From contig FTLJ01000647.1 in the NCBI GenBank assembly GCA_900155495.1, positions 1 through 64,000 on the forward strand: a DNA stretch of 64,000 bases, read 5' to 3'. The notes beneath the pieces are model-generated. The model was not told the DNA's origin. It saw only the letters and a program-made list of their open reading frames with translations, and did no database searches. Position 1 is the first letter of the stretch, and each line of letters opens with the position of its first letter. Source of the DNA: Porogramme epimiltina (taxonomy: Eukaryota; Basidiomycota; Agaricomycetes; Polyporales; Polyporaceae). This document shows positions 44,301-57,284 of this stretch, piece after piece. Both the position numbers and the translations under genes were made by a program.

Positions 44301-45544
44301 GGACCATTGCTTCGTGTTGGTGGAGGCCGAGAAGATGGCGTGGGCGTGATTTGCTGCGACTGTGAAACAAGAGAATCGGGTGAAGGCACATACGCCGAGC
44401 TGGGAGACGGTTGTGTCATTGAAGCGGGCGAGGGTGCACGCGTTTCTAATGAGCTGCGCGAAGCACCATATCCGTTCGTCCGTGGTGCGCCGTATTGTGA
44501 CTGAGGTTCTGTTTGGATAGCTGTGACGGATGAAGGGTAGACAATAGAGGGCACTTGACTCGACGTTGTAGCAGCAGAAGCACGGCTGGTCGTGTCAGCG
44601 TTGGAGGTCATACGGCCATGACGGGGTCGCAGCGCGCTGGGTGGTAGTTCTCGATCTCGAGAGGGAGTAGTAGGTCGGGTACGGGAGGGTGTTGCTGAGC
44701 GTTCAGGAACAGCCGTAGGGGGCGGTTTAGAGAAGTCGGGCGACTCGGGGCGACCTGGACTTCGCGGTCGTCTAGGGCGCGATTGAGAGCGACTACTGGG
44801 CGTGCCATTCGGTCGTCCATTTTGGTATGGAGACGATGTATCGGAGTATCCGTTCGCTACGGCTCGACGAGGAGTAGTAGGAGGTAAAGGCGCGCCATTC
44901 GTGGGTGTCGGTGCCCTTTCCATGCGTTGGAAGGCGAGGGGCGGTGGCCTTGTTGCTGGTGAGGAAAGCTCGAACGGACGAACGTTCACGACAGAAGCGA
45001 CAACGTACAAGGTTCACTAGAATCTCGCACACCCACGAGTTCAAGGGGCGCCGCGCCGCCCGTAACAGAACGGAAGAGTCGAACGAGTTCCGAGATGAAG
45101 TTGCTTTGATCCCTTTGATTCTCAGTCTGCCACCGGTACGTCCGGGACATGCTGATGTTGAACGCCAATGGCTGGGCGTGGTAACAGGTAAGACTTGTGG
45201 CATACATTGACAAAGATGAACACGCACGTTTAGGACCTCTACCCCTCTTAGCTCTACGAGTTTCCATGACTTGCCAACAGAGAACGAACCGTTTGAGTTG
45301 AGCTTGGATTTATGGATGAAGCCCATTCCACCACCGGACTCTGCGACAAACGTCATGGCACAGTCGGAGATTAAGCGTGTACGGGAAACTTACTGGACAA
45401 AATAATGTACCGTGGCTTCTTGCCACCCTCATCCGAGGCATCCTCCTCCCAGATCTTGATGTGCGCGACGTAGGTCTCTTCAACGAGCTTGGTTGAGAAT
45501 ACGGAGGAGATGATTCTTTGGCGGACAGAATCGCCGTCCGCCAT
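41309..45544 (-). CDS. SEC3: Exocyst complex subunit Sec3
   Basis: Sec3 marks sites of exocytosis by binding PI(4,5)P2 and Rho GTPases, and holds the exocyst at hyphal tips. I start at 45544 (MADGDSVRQRIISSVFS). The first exons form the N-terminal PH-like domain (TYVAHIKIWEEDASDEGGKK, KSWKLVELRGVEVLNV, then SNFISELVRLFRSVTGG). A Pro/Ser/Arg-rich linker follows (about 45000-44250). The Sec3 C-terminal part covers many small exons: LESVEEMLEGYEWASDDIL, NMESVVSSYKIHLNAVNDDI, LEKSVTVLYKALLAGRDR, FESFLERYRGLLLYLKEMDE. The end reads TSDVEAAFKKHRVNS. Length and order fit fungal Sec3. Confidence 0.88.
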
Positions 45545-45831
45545 GGTTAGAGTGCTGGAGTGGATGAGTACGCGCTCGGTTATGTGGTTAGCGGAGATGA
45601 AAGCCAAGAGATCCTCCCGAGGACAAGTGAGAACGGTCGCGAGTCGGGATCACAGGGAGTAGTACCGCACTAGACACGGTCGGCAGCATTGCATTGCGGG
45701 TTGGGGCACGTGCTCCCTCATCATGGGCGCCAGCCGTGCAGAATACACGCACTTTACGCGAATCGGTCCAGACCTGCTCGAAAAGCTTGTCACACATATT
45801 TCTACGGTCCCATGAAGAGGTATTAGGAGAT

Positions 45832-47320
45832 TCATCCTTCCATTTCCAAAGGCTCGTAATGATCCATGTCCTTTCTACCCGAAGACCTGAACCAACTCAG
45901 GAATCCACCGCTCTCGGCCGTCCGTACCCTTTCTACCTCGCCGTTCTGCATTACCTTGTACCGTTTCCCCCGCCACTCCACTTCACTCCCCACCATCGCC
46001 ATGAGCCATATCGGCAGAGCGAGAAGTTCCCGTAGTGCCCATGCACCCACGAATTGCCAGCGTTTGTCCGACGGAACGGGATGTCCAGCCAACGAGGTGA
46101 AAACATCCATATCGACGAGTAACCAGGCGATGAAGTGTATGGGGAGGAACACCCAGGGTGCGATGCCAAAGATATACCGGAGGCCTAGTGATGTGAGAAC
46201 TCCAACGAAGAGGGATTCTGTGAATGGTTCTGCCAATGTGGCTGCGAGGACCATGCGTTTCCGAACGCGCACCCAACGTACGCGGCGGGCGATATAGTCC
46301 GCGAGCGTCATGTCCCCTACGGCGTTCTTCGCTACGTCACAGGAGAGTTCATGCCTGAGACCTAATTCGTGCCATAGTGCGCCAGCGATCATGTTGTCCT
46401 CCGCCAAGAATCGCCCGAACGCTTCCAAACCTCGTTCCCCAGGCTGGTGGCCGCCGTTTGCTGCATCCTCGATGGGCTTAAGAGAACCGTTAATGCGTTC
46501 AATGTCCGATTTGCGATATAGGCACGATTTTCCAACCACGCAGGAATCAATCGCGACGGTGTTGATAGCCACATACATCTTCGCATGGTTCGTGTTGAGA
46601 AAGGCCTCCTCCACGTGGGAGCCGAGGGAAGGCTGGGTAACCCAAGCAAAGGGGACATGGTGCACAACACCTATCCGACGAGGTGGAGGTGTGATATAGC
46701 TTGGGGGGTGTAGGATGTCGACAGCCCGTGCAAGCGCGCCCCTGTCGGCTATGACATTGGAATCTAAGACCCAGAGTATGTCGTGACGAGCTCGACGGAA
46801 AGCAGTGATTAGGTTGTTAACTTTGGGGTTAACGCCGACTGTTGGGCCGTCTCCTAATAGGAGTCACCGACATGAGAGATGTTATATTACCAAGCCAACA
46901 ACAATGCGACGTACGGATAGCGATATGTGCATCTACGGCGGGATACTTGGCCATAAGGTCGCGTACGATCACCAACGCTTGATCGTGTTCATCTTCGACG
47001 CAGAAAAATATTTCGAAGTTGGAATACTCCTGGAGGAAGGTAGATTCTAGGTTTTCGTAAAGATTCGTATCAAGTCCTTTGAGTGGTCGTAGAATGGAAA
47101 CGCCTGGAACATAGTGCGGAGGGGCTGATGCCAACGGGGATCGTGGGCGCAAACGGTAGCGCATACGACTATACAACATGAGCCACGGTGCCGAGGAGGA
47201 GAGGAACTTCACTCACGCTGAGATACAACCTAACGCTCCTATGCTCCATAGGATACCATACCACAGGAGGCTGAGACCAGCGAGGACAAATGGTAAAGTG
47301 TCCGACCAGGTGCCGTCCAT
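45832..47320 (-). CDS. Ceramide glucosyltransferase (GT21)
   Basis: Makes glucosylceramide from ceramide and UDP-glucose at the Golgi/ER face, with the active site in the cytosol. The ATG at 47320 precedes an N-terminal membrane helix (LPFVLAGLSLLWYGILW). The catalytic core then shows the GT21 signatures: VSILRPLKGLDTNLYENLES, FFCVEDEHD (D1), ILWVLDSN (D2), FLAEDNMIAGALWHELG (D3) and RRVRWVR (the (Q/R)xxRW motif). C-terminal hydrophobic segments follow (YIFGIAPWVFLPIHFIAWLL, ALPIWLMAMVGSEVEW). All expected catalytic residues are present. The end is DHYEPLEMEG. Confidence 0.93.
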
Positions 47321-47688
47321 CCAGTGGAAGTTGACTAGATTAGGCGTCGACTAAGACGGGCTGCGGTGGGGGGTTGTCGACCCGAAAAGGGTCCAAAGGA
47401 GACGGTCCAGGAGAAGCAGATGCCGAGCGAGTATTGCGAGTGAGGTCACAGGCCCCCATGCCAGGGGAGAGGAAGCGGCCGTTTGTGATCCGCTTTCGGG
47501 TTGTGACCCCGACGTGACCGGACGCGTTTGGACGCGTCGTGGGACTGTCGCGCAACCACGCATCTAGTCGATCGCGACGCGTCCTGTCACCTCCCTTCAA
47601 CGCGAGGCCCCGTACCGTCGCACACTCAAACCTCGCTGTTGGCCGAGCTCCGTCGTACTCTCGTACCAGCCCCTGTTGCTGGTTCAAA
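47321..47688. promoter_or_regulatory. Divergent promoter region
   Basis: 368 bp between the ATGs of ceramide glucosyltransferase (-) and the TPR/F-box/LRR gene (+). GC-rich, no TATA box and no supported coding frame. Confidence 0.45.
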
Positions 47689-49518
47689 ATGTCCTTATGG
47701 AAAACGCCTTTCAAGGCTGGCGTCGCGAGTTTTCGTGCGGGCAAATATGAAGAAGCCGTAACTCAGTTTACTGAGGTAAGTGGGACGTGGTTCTAGGTGG
47801 ATTACGAGCTAAGCATTCCTTTCAGGCACTGGAGGGCGGTGGTGATGCGTTCACTATCCGCGATGCCCGAGCTGCCGTTTTCCAGCGAATGGGAAGATAC
47901 AAAGATGCTCTCCGTGACTCAAAAGTTGCTATTGATTTGCAGCCAGATAGGTGGCAGGTAATCCACACTTATCAAAATCACGAGTGAGCATTTGAGTTCA
48001 AATTTTCTCTAGGGATATGCTCGTTCGGCTCGCCTCTTTCTCCAATTAAACAAGTACGAAGCCGCTACACGCATGTCTCATCTTGCTTTGGAGAGAATTC
48101 CTTCGCATCAAAGCACACGACGAGAAGAAATCGTCATGTTGCAAGGAGAAATCCAAACCAAACGCCAGGAAGCAGACATAGACGCAGCTAGACTAGCATC
48201 CCAACGAGCTTACCATTTCGGAAAGCTGCCCGTTGAGATTGCCAATACTGTATTCTCAATGGTCCTAGCCGACGACCACGCATACGTCGTCAAGCTTGCC
48301 CAAGTGTGCAAGAACTGGCGCAGCGCCATTCTCGGCACCCCCGCTTTTTGGCAGACACTCGTCGTCACGAACAAGCACCCCAAGCGCAAAATAAATGCAT
48401 GGAAGGAGCGTTCGCGGAACCGAATCTGCGAACTCACGTTCATAGACAACTTCGACAATCACCCCGTAATTGATGAGCTAGCCAGTCTCGATACTCCGTA
48501 TTTGCAGACATTGAGCCTACGAGGGTTCTGTCTGTCTCGCCTTCCTCAGCTTATTCCCTCTATCGCACCAGCGGTTCTACATTCCCTGCAAGGCTGGCCT
48601 GTCAACGTCCCTATCACCGTCATTGGGGACCTTCTCTTCCAGGACAACATACCCAGTTTCCACGCCCGAATTCTCGACTTACCTCGATATCCTAGGTCGA
48701 TCGATTGGTTCCAACTGTCCGACCGTATCGTGGACCTCGAGTCGTGTACACTGGAGGCCCTCGAGAGCGCGGATTGGCCACACCTTCTGTGGCTCCTTCA
48801 TAGGAATACACGCCTCACGCACTTGGATCTATCTAACATCCTCCCTATCGACTATACACCCGTTCCCGATCGCGAAATCCCAACCTCAATCACCATCCCA
48901 CATCTGTCCTCCTTTCACCTCAAACAGGCCGCCGCAGACCGCACCATCCCCCTACTAGACTTGCCATCATTGACGGAGTTTCAAGTAACCTTGTGCCGAG
49001 GTAGTCTTGATAGTACCCTACGAAGATTTGCGGAGGGCACGGCTTCAAGACTTACCTCTCTCTCAATCAGGAGTACAGCATTCACTCTCCGGCCAATGGT
49101 CCACGTCTTGGAAGCAGCCAGCGCATTAGAATGGCTCGAAATCGTTGCTGTGGGCACAGCCAGTGCCGTGCTTGACGCACTCGCACGACCCTACGTGACG
49201 CCTACCGATGGCAAAACATCAGATGTGCCTTCGCGTGTACTCTGCCCTAGACTTCAACACCTCAACTGCTCCCAAAATCCTGATATCAAAAGCGGACCCC
49301 TAAGGAATTTCGTCAAGCTCCGCATGCCGATCGGTGAAACCGAACTGCCCGACGAAAACTCAGTGCCAGCGCAACAGGCTCCCGTGCAGCCACTGACGTG
49401 GCTCAACATCGATGGCTGCACGTCGGTCGACCCGGCCATCCTGCCGTGGCTGAGGGAAAAGGTGGCGTTCGTGAGCTGCGTTTACATGACAAAGAAGTCT
49501 GCGAGCTGGAAACGTTGA
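47689..49518 (+). CDS. TPR/F-box/LRR protein, Dia2/Pof3 type
   Basis: Three exons (47689-47775, 47826-47957, 48013-49518) encode 574 residues. About 120 residues of tetratricopeptide repeats come first (FKAGVASFRAGKYEEAVTQF, ARAAVFQRMGRYKDALRDSK, GYARSARLFLQLNKYEAATR). Next is the F-box (GKLPVEIANTVFSMVLADD, then VCKNWRSAILGTPAFWQTLV), then leucine-rich repeats (LQTLSLRGFCLSRLPQL, LTHLDLSNILP, LTWLNIDGCTSVDPAILPW). TPR then F-box then LRR is the order of budding-yeast Dia2 and fission-yeast Pof3, which in SCF complexes act on the replisome and in genome stability. Orthology is likely but not proven. Confidence 0.8.
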
Positions 49519-49612
49519 GGGTGAGACCGGAGGGCGTGGGTTCATACATTTGTATTTTTATCTCGTCGACAGGTTATAGTACATAGGCTGACATGGCGTG
49601 GGCACGCAAAGT

Positions 49613-51094
49613 CTACTGGAGTTCTGTAAGCCCGAACAATTCCACGGTGTTCTTCCATCCCTTCTCCACCACCTTCTCGAACGGGATACCATCGTTGATC
49701 TGATGAACTACCCAAGCTACGCCGCCGATTGCGGTTGGTTCATTGCGACCTTTTACTGGACGGCCATAAACGAACGACTCGGGTTTTGTCCCCTGGGGGA
49801 AGTACACAGAGCTCAGCGACGGAGGCAGTGAGGTCAACTGAGCCTTGGATGCATGGGTCGACGTCATGGAACACCACGGTGCATCTTTATAGAGGGTTGG
49901 GTTATGAGAACATGTGCCGGTAGGATGGAGTGTGGAGGTTACCAGTTTCAAACATGATCTTATCTGGGCGGATGGCCTTCACCGTTCGCAGGTTCTCCGG
50001 AGTCTTCATAGAGCAACCGTTCACGCTGAGGTACCTAAGCATCGCAATTCCCATTCCCTTCGAATGTCAAACTCACCTAACATGGAACCCCATATCCATC
50101 TATTTCGCACCCCCCATGTCAGCGGGCGCCCACGGCTCTTGACAACTATAGAATGAACGTACGAGTTGGGTCGCTTCCTCCGGGGTCCCGGTAAAGCTAT
50201 GGACCACGCCGCCCTTGCCACCGACAGCCTTGCCACCATCCTCGCCGAATCCCTCTTCCCGCAGGATTTGGACAAAATCTGAGTGTGCTGCGCGGGAGTG
50301 CAAGAATAATGGCAGATGATATTTCTTCGCCAATGTGAGCTGTGACCCTAATAAAAGGTATGAACAAACGAGGTGGTCTCCCGGTGGAACAGTGCTCACG
50401 GAAATGCCTCCGCTGCACGCCTTCCTTGGCGAAGTGGGTACGGTCGTAATCTGCAAAGGATGAGTCCTACCACAGTGCATCTGTTATCCCCTAGAACCCG
50501 CTTACCTAGACCACATTCGCCGATCGCGACGACTCGACCCTTTCCTGCAATGTTGGCCGCGACTAGCTTGTCGAGTTCCTCAAGGTATCTTTCTGGCCCT
50601 CCCCGAAATTCATCGAACTGGGTGGAGCGGGTAGGGTGGCACCCAACGGTAGCGTAGAAGCCTAGTTGTCTCGCTAGCTCAAGAGCCTCTTTGGACTCGT
50701 GGAGGCTGCCACCGGTAATGATCATGCTTTTCACACCCGCTGTCCGTGATCGTTCGAGCATGGCCTCTAGGTCGTCTGAGATGGACCATGTTCTCAATCC
50801 ACGATCCATTCATAGATCTATAGGTGAGAACTTACCATCATGTTTTCTCTTGCCGTGATATAATCCTCTGAATACGGGATCGGTCAGATTCACTGCTCAA
50901 GGTTCATTGTTAAAGTATATATAGTGTCCGGGTGTGGTGCCATGAATGGGCTGACCTCCGATATCTAGCCTCAAATTGCTAGAGTATTAGTGTCAACAAT
51001 ACATCGGGGAGTCTGTGCGCTCACCAATGAACCTGTAGTTCTGGGGGTTTGGTATATTTTCCTGAGGCCTGTTCGCAACTACTGTGACTGGCAT
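49613..51094 (-). CDS. TatD-family metal-dependent deoxyribonuclease (TATDN1-like)
   Basis: A TIM-barrel metallo-hydrolase, in its relatives a 3'-5' DNA exonuclease. The ATG at 51094 begins MPVTVVANRPQENIPNPQ. Exons 51094-51025, 50956-50964 (9 nt) and from 50892 join to NYRFIDIGVNLTDPVFRG, the eukaryotic first motif (DIGxNLTDPMF type). Further metal and catalytic motifs: FYATVGCHPTR, VVAIGECGLD, LPLFLHSRAAHSDFV, GGVVHSFTGTPEEA and IMFETDAPW. The last exon also shows GRPVKGRNEPTAI, as in TATDN1, and ends LFGLTELQ. The frame stays open upstream to an ATG at 51250; see findings. Confidence 0.88.
50956..50964 (-). other. 9-nt coding micro-exon in the TatD gene
   Basis: Minus-strand ATATCGGAG between acceptor GAGGCTAG and donor GTCAGC. 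With flanking phase-1 bases it encodes D-I-G, the start of the first metal-site motif. Neighbouring introns are 60 nt (50965-51024) and 63 nt (50893-50955). Confidence 0.75.
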
Positions 51095-51699
51095 GGTAAA
51101 ATGTCGCCTTGCGGGGTGTTTGCAGCAAGGCGAGCGAATGTCCGCCGAGGACGGATGAAGCAGTCGGGTGGGGTACCGTTGCAGGTAATACACCAACCTA
51201 GGGGTAGTAGCAATCGTAGATAGCCTAAACGTCGGTGACGATGAACGCAATGCAGAGTGTTGGGCAGGAATGCGGTTGCGATTAACGGCCAGTTGTGGTG
51301 AAAGTTGGCGGCGTCAAACAGGGAAACGTCATAGACGGTCCGGTGGTCGCCTCGGCACTCCGCGGGTTCATCGTGCCCTGTTGGTCCTGCACAGATCCTC
51401 CATGTCTTCCGCTAAGTCGATTGCTATTCCGCCTCGCGCCCAACCATTGGCCCCGTTGCCGTCTTCCACAAGGACTAGCGACTATGATTAGCCTTTCGGC
51501 CAAGCCCGGCTACACACGGTCGACGCGTCAGCACGGGTTCTGCATACTGCAAGGTCCGGGGGCAGCATCTCTGTTGACGTACCTCCTGACCGGCGCGCTC
51601 TTCGGCTTACAAGCTCCCCGAGCCGGCGCACTATAACTGCCCCAACACACCTAGCCTTCATCCTGTCGAACGCCCACCCCATCTTTCAGCATAGTCACC
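51095..51699. promoter_or_regulatory. Divergent intergenic region of TatD and thiolase genes
   Basis: About 600 bp between the two start codons. The left 156 bp could be coding if the TatD gene uses the upstream ATG at 51250. A 113-codon frame (51295-51636) has no motif. No clear TATA box. Confidence 0.4.
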
Positions 51700-53404
<1,705 letters not shown>

Positions 53405-53910
53405 GCACCAACGAGGGTTGCTGCGAGATCGTCGGGTTGTGTATAAGTAGATATTGAGGGGGTTGATTTTGAGTGCGGGGTAGCAGCTTGCGAAATGCTG
53501 AGCGCTGCGCATACTCAACACTCGTCACAGGCGCAATAAGATTTTAGGACTGCGGACTAATGCCGTCAAACGCGAATGAAGCGTGAGGCTTGCGGAGTGC
53601 AAATGTGCGAAAGGAAGCTGGGAACGAGACGCAGCCTGGAAAACCCGAGGTGGTGTCCAAGAATAGCTGGGCCAGACGGCGAAGAGGGCTCATAAATAGC
53701 AGTGCCGGCTGATGCCGCGCGGGAGAGCATCCGTCGCGACTCGCTGACCCGGTGGTGCAGGCGGAGACAACGCCCGCCACCTTTTGCCTTGTTACGACCA
53801 CGTCTCACCTGCCGGCTCTTTGCCAGGCCCCGTCGATCCTTCTGCAAGTCCTCGAGCAGGTTCCTGCGTTCTCTCCTTACCTTCCCTAAGCCTCCGGGGC
53901 CTGTGGCGCC
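53405..53910. promoter_or_regulatory. Promoter of lyase copy 2
   Basis: About 505 bp between tandem genes. CATAAATAG at 53692-53700 is a good TATA-type element about 210 bp before the ATG, followed by pyrimidine-rich leader sequence. The left part holds the 3' UTR of the thiolase. Short open frames overlap each other without motifs. Confidence 0.5.
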
Positions 53911-56604
53911 ATGGCCTACAACGCTACCTACAACCACAGCAACGCCTCCAACCTTCATACCCCCTACCAGAGCAACCCTTCTCCCTACGGCTCCGGCGAC
54001 CCCTACTACAATGAGTCCACTGGCTTCATAACCCCCAACAACCCCAAGAAGGGCAGGAGCAAGTGGGTGAAGATCGGAATCCCCGTCGCCGTTGTCCTCG
54101 TTGCCGCCGCCATCGCTGTGGGAGTTTTCTTTGGCATTGGCAAGAACAGCACGAAGTCTAGCAGCAGCAACAGTGGCACGTCATCAAACTCCGGCTCATC
54201 TGCCGACGATGGTTCGGGCATGCTTGCAACTGCTACGGACAGTCTATACCTGCTCCCTATCTACCCCTCTACGGTAAGTGTTGATATTGCACTCCTCTCT
54301 CGTTTTTGGTTTCAGCAGTTGGTGAAGTTGGCGTGGCGTAAAACTATCGTCACGACGGTTTAAGAAGTAGCGAAAGTTGATGCATACGCATGACGATATG
54401 AATACAGGCGTTGAAGTAATAGAGGAGCTGTTTGCTTCCACATTTTTCCTTTATCAATTGGCTTGTCAGAATAACATGTACTGATATATCGACCCTAGAC
54501 TAATACCGCACTTTACTCCTCGCCTACTTTTGCGGCCGATTCCAGCAAGACTTGGCCCACAGACACCTTCCAACCCGCTACTCCCACCGTCACCACCGTC
54601 CGCACAGACCGCCCTCGCCTCATCGCTCCTTCTTACAAGTGGGATGCACTTCCGGACTTGATTGCAAGCGACCCCTACATGAAGTTCTGGAATGACACTA
54701 TCTTTGGGAACGCCACTGCGTATTACGCACTCCCCGTTGTCTCTTACTTCATGGATGGCGACAGCGGTATCCTTGATAATGCACGCGAAATCAAGATGCG
54801 GATTAAGGCGTTCTCCTACGTCTACCGTATGACCAAGGACACTAAGTGGGCCGATAGGGCATTTAAGGAACTTCAGGTGCGTATACTGGTTCTTGTGGCA
54901 TTCCAATGTTGACGAAGGCGCTTCAGAACGCTGCCGGAAATGGTACGAATTCCTTCGGTAACGCCACCACGGACAGGTGGAACCCCACCCACTTCCTGGA
55001 CACCGCCGAATTTGTCGCCGCCTACGGTTATGCGTACGACTGGCTTTATGACGTCCTCACCGACGACCAGAAGAGCCAAATTCGTTGGACGATGATCGAG
55101 TATGGTCTTAACCTTGGTCTTATCGCGTTCAACAACAGCGACAATCGCTATACCGGCTGGTGGGCGACGAACATCTACGGCAACTGGAACTGCGTGTGCA
55201 ACGGCGGTCTTACCGTCGGTGCGCTCGCTATCCTAGGGGACGATACCACCGGTGTGGCTGAACAGATCCTTGCCCAAACTGTCGATAACGCCAAGGCCAA
55301 CTGTGCATGGGCCGTGTCGGACGACGGTAGTTGGTCCGAAACCGCCAACTACTGGTACTTCGGTACCACTGGACATGCCGAGATGGCGTCTGCGCTCATG
55401 ACCGCCACCGGCTCTGATTACGGGCTCCTCGACACCAACCCCAACTTCTGGAAGACGGGCCTGTTCCACATGTACATCACCGGTCCAGGGTCCCTGTTCA
55501 GCTGGGGTGACCACGGCCCGAACAAGTTCTCCACCACGGCGAACAGCATGCTCCTCTACGGCGATCACTATAACCACCCCGAGTTCCAGCTCTTCCAACG
55601 TGATCAGCACGACGCTCCTGAGCCGTGGAGCATGTTCTGGTACAACCCAGCCGTGTCCGGCGCGTTCTGGGATGGCATGCCCCTCGACAACTTCTTCACG
55701 AACCACACGGATGAGTGGGCGTCGATGCGCAGCTCGTGGACGGACGAGGACGCGATGTACATTGGCATCAAGGCCGGCACGCTCACTGGCCACCAGACGC
55801 ACAACGACCTCGACTGCGGTGACTTCGTCCTCGATGCGCTCGGCACGCGGTGGGCGGGTGAGCTCGGGTCGGGTGACTACCGCTCGCTGGACTACTTCAG
55901 CAACGACACGCAGGGGAGTGACCGGTGGTTGTACTACCGCAAGCGGACGGAGGGCCAGAACACGATCCTCGTCAACCAGGAGAACCAGCTCGTTACGGCT
56001 GCGCCTACCATCGTCTCCAACCTCACTTCGGGTACGACGCAGGGTTCGAGCACCGTGCTCACTCTGGACACTAGCGACACCGCACTCTGGGTTGCTGACC
56101 TTGCAAGCGCGTACGATGAAGTGTAAGTGTTCGAGCTGTGTCGGTAATTCTCGGGGCGATGTGCTGACCTGGCTTCACAGTACGTCGTTCAAGCGCGGTA
56201 TCCGCTTCTTGAACGGCCGCAAGCAGGTTCTGCTCCAGGATGACATCACCGCGACGGGCACGATCATGTGGCGGATGCACACGAACGCGACCGTGACCGT
56301 GGACGGCTCGACGGCGACGCTTAAGATTGGCGACAAGACGCTCACGATGTCCATCCTGAACGCACCCGACGGGTTCTCCATGACCACAGGGGCCGCTGTT
56401 CGGTTCAACGACGATCCTGCGCTCCCGGCCGGCCAGACGGACCAGGAGAACCCGGGCGTGACGGTGGTGATGATCTCGCTGCCTGCGGGCGAGTACAGTC
56501 TGCAGGTGCTGTTCAACCCGCAGTGGGACGGGATGTCGTCGAGCGACTTTGTGACGCCGCCGAGCGTGGCCCTCGACAGCTGGACGCTGCGGAGCCACGA
56601 CTGA
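53911..56604 (+). CDS. Membrane-anchored heparinase II/III-like polysaccharide lyase, copy 2
   Basis: Four exons (53911-54273, 54499-54876, 54927-56122, 56181-56604) give 786 residues. The cytosolic tail is longer than in copy 1 but keeps the same element (ESTGFIT) before the membrane segment at about 52-77. A Ser-rich stem follows, then the same toroid and beta-sandwich signatures: DNAREIKMRIKAFSYVYR, WNPTHFLDTAEF, NWNCVCNGGL, ETANYWYFGTTGHAEM, WASMRSSW, HQTHNDLDCGDFVLDALGTR. Both copies have introns at the same places and phases; the first is 225 nt here against 72 nt in copy 1. The 3' half is nearly the same as copy 1 at DNA level, the 5' part much less so. Substrate unknown; likely a uronic-acid polymer at the cell surface. 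Confidence 0.8.
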
Positions 56605-57284
56605 TTGATGGCAGGGCGGGGGTAGTGGAGCAGTCATGATTTGCGACGGACATTTACGGATCGTTGATTTACCTAGTTGTTGCGCTGTATGTTCAGTCTT
56701 TGACCTTGTTTCGGATTTCTCGGCCACGACGCCGTGTGCCCGTCTACACGCTGGCCGCCGCTGCCTTCGATTGCTGTATGAAAGGGTGCGACGCTGGGAA
56801 GGCCTGGGAGGGCTCGAGTGTGCGTCGGGTGAGCGGCGATAAGCGATTGGCCGGGAACACGAGGCCGGTGGCTGCGACGGGCGGCTGGCGGCTGGCGGCG
56901 AGGGGCGGACATGCCGGACGGGGCTGACGGGGTAGATGGGCGCTTGCAGTTACCTTGGCACCGGGCGGGGACAGGCGCGTTCGATTTGTTCTCTAACTCT
57001 CGCGCTCATCGTCTTTGGCTCTGGCCACCGTCGCTCCTTTCAGTTTTCCCTCCTTCGTCAGCACAAAACCAGTATCCTCCAGGGGTCCTCCCCTCCTCTC
57101 CAGTGCGTTGCCGCTTCTCTACTCCCTCCGCCACGCACACACACCACCGGGCTGGTCTCGGTGTCCGCCTCCGCCCCGCTCCCCGCGCTCGACGCCCCCG
57201 CAATCACCACCAGGCAGAGCAACACGCTGACCACACTCCCCTTGCAGCGCCCCTCTCCCCCACTCCCGAACTATCTATCCCACT
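56605..57284. promoter_or_regulatory. Promoter region of the Ser/Thr-rich membrane protein
   Basis: 680 bp. The right half (about 57000-57284) is strongly pyrimidine-rich, typical of a fungal core promoter and leader; no TATA box is evident. The left part is the 3' flank of lyase copy 2. No coding frame is supported. Confidence 0.45.
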
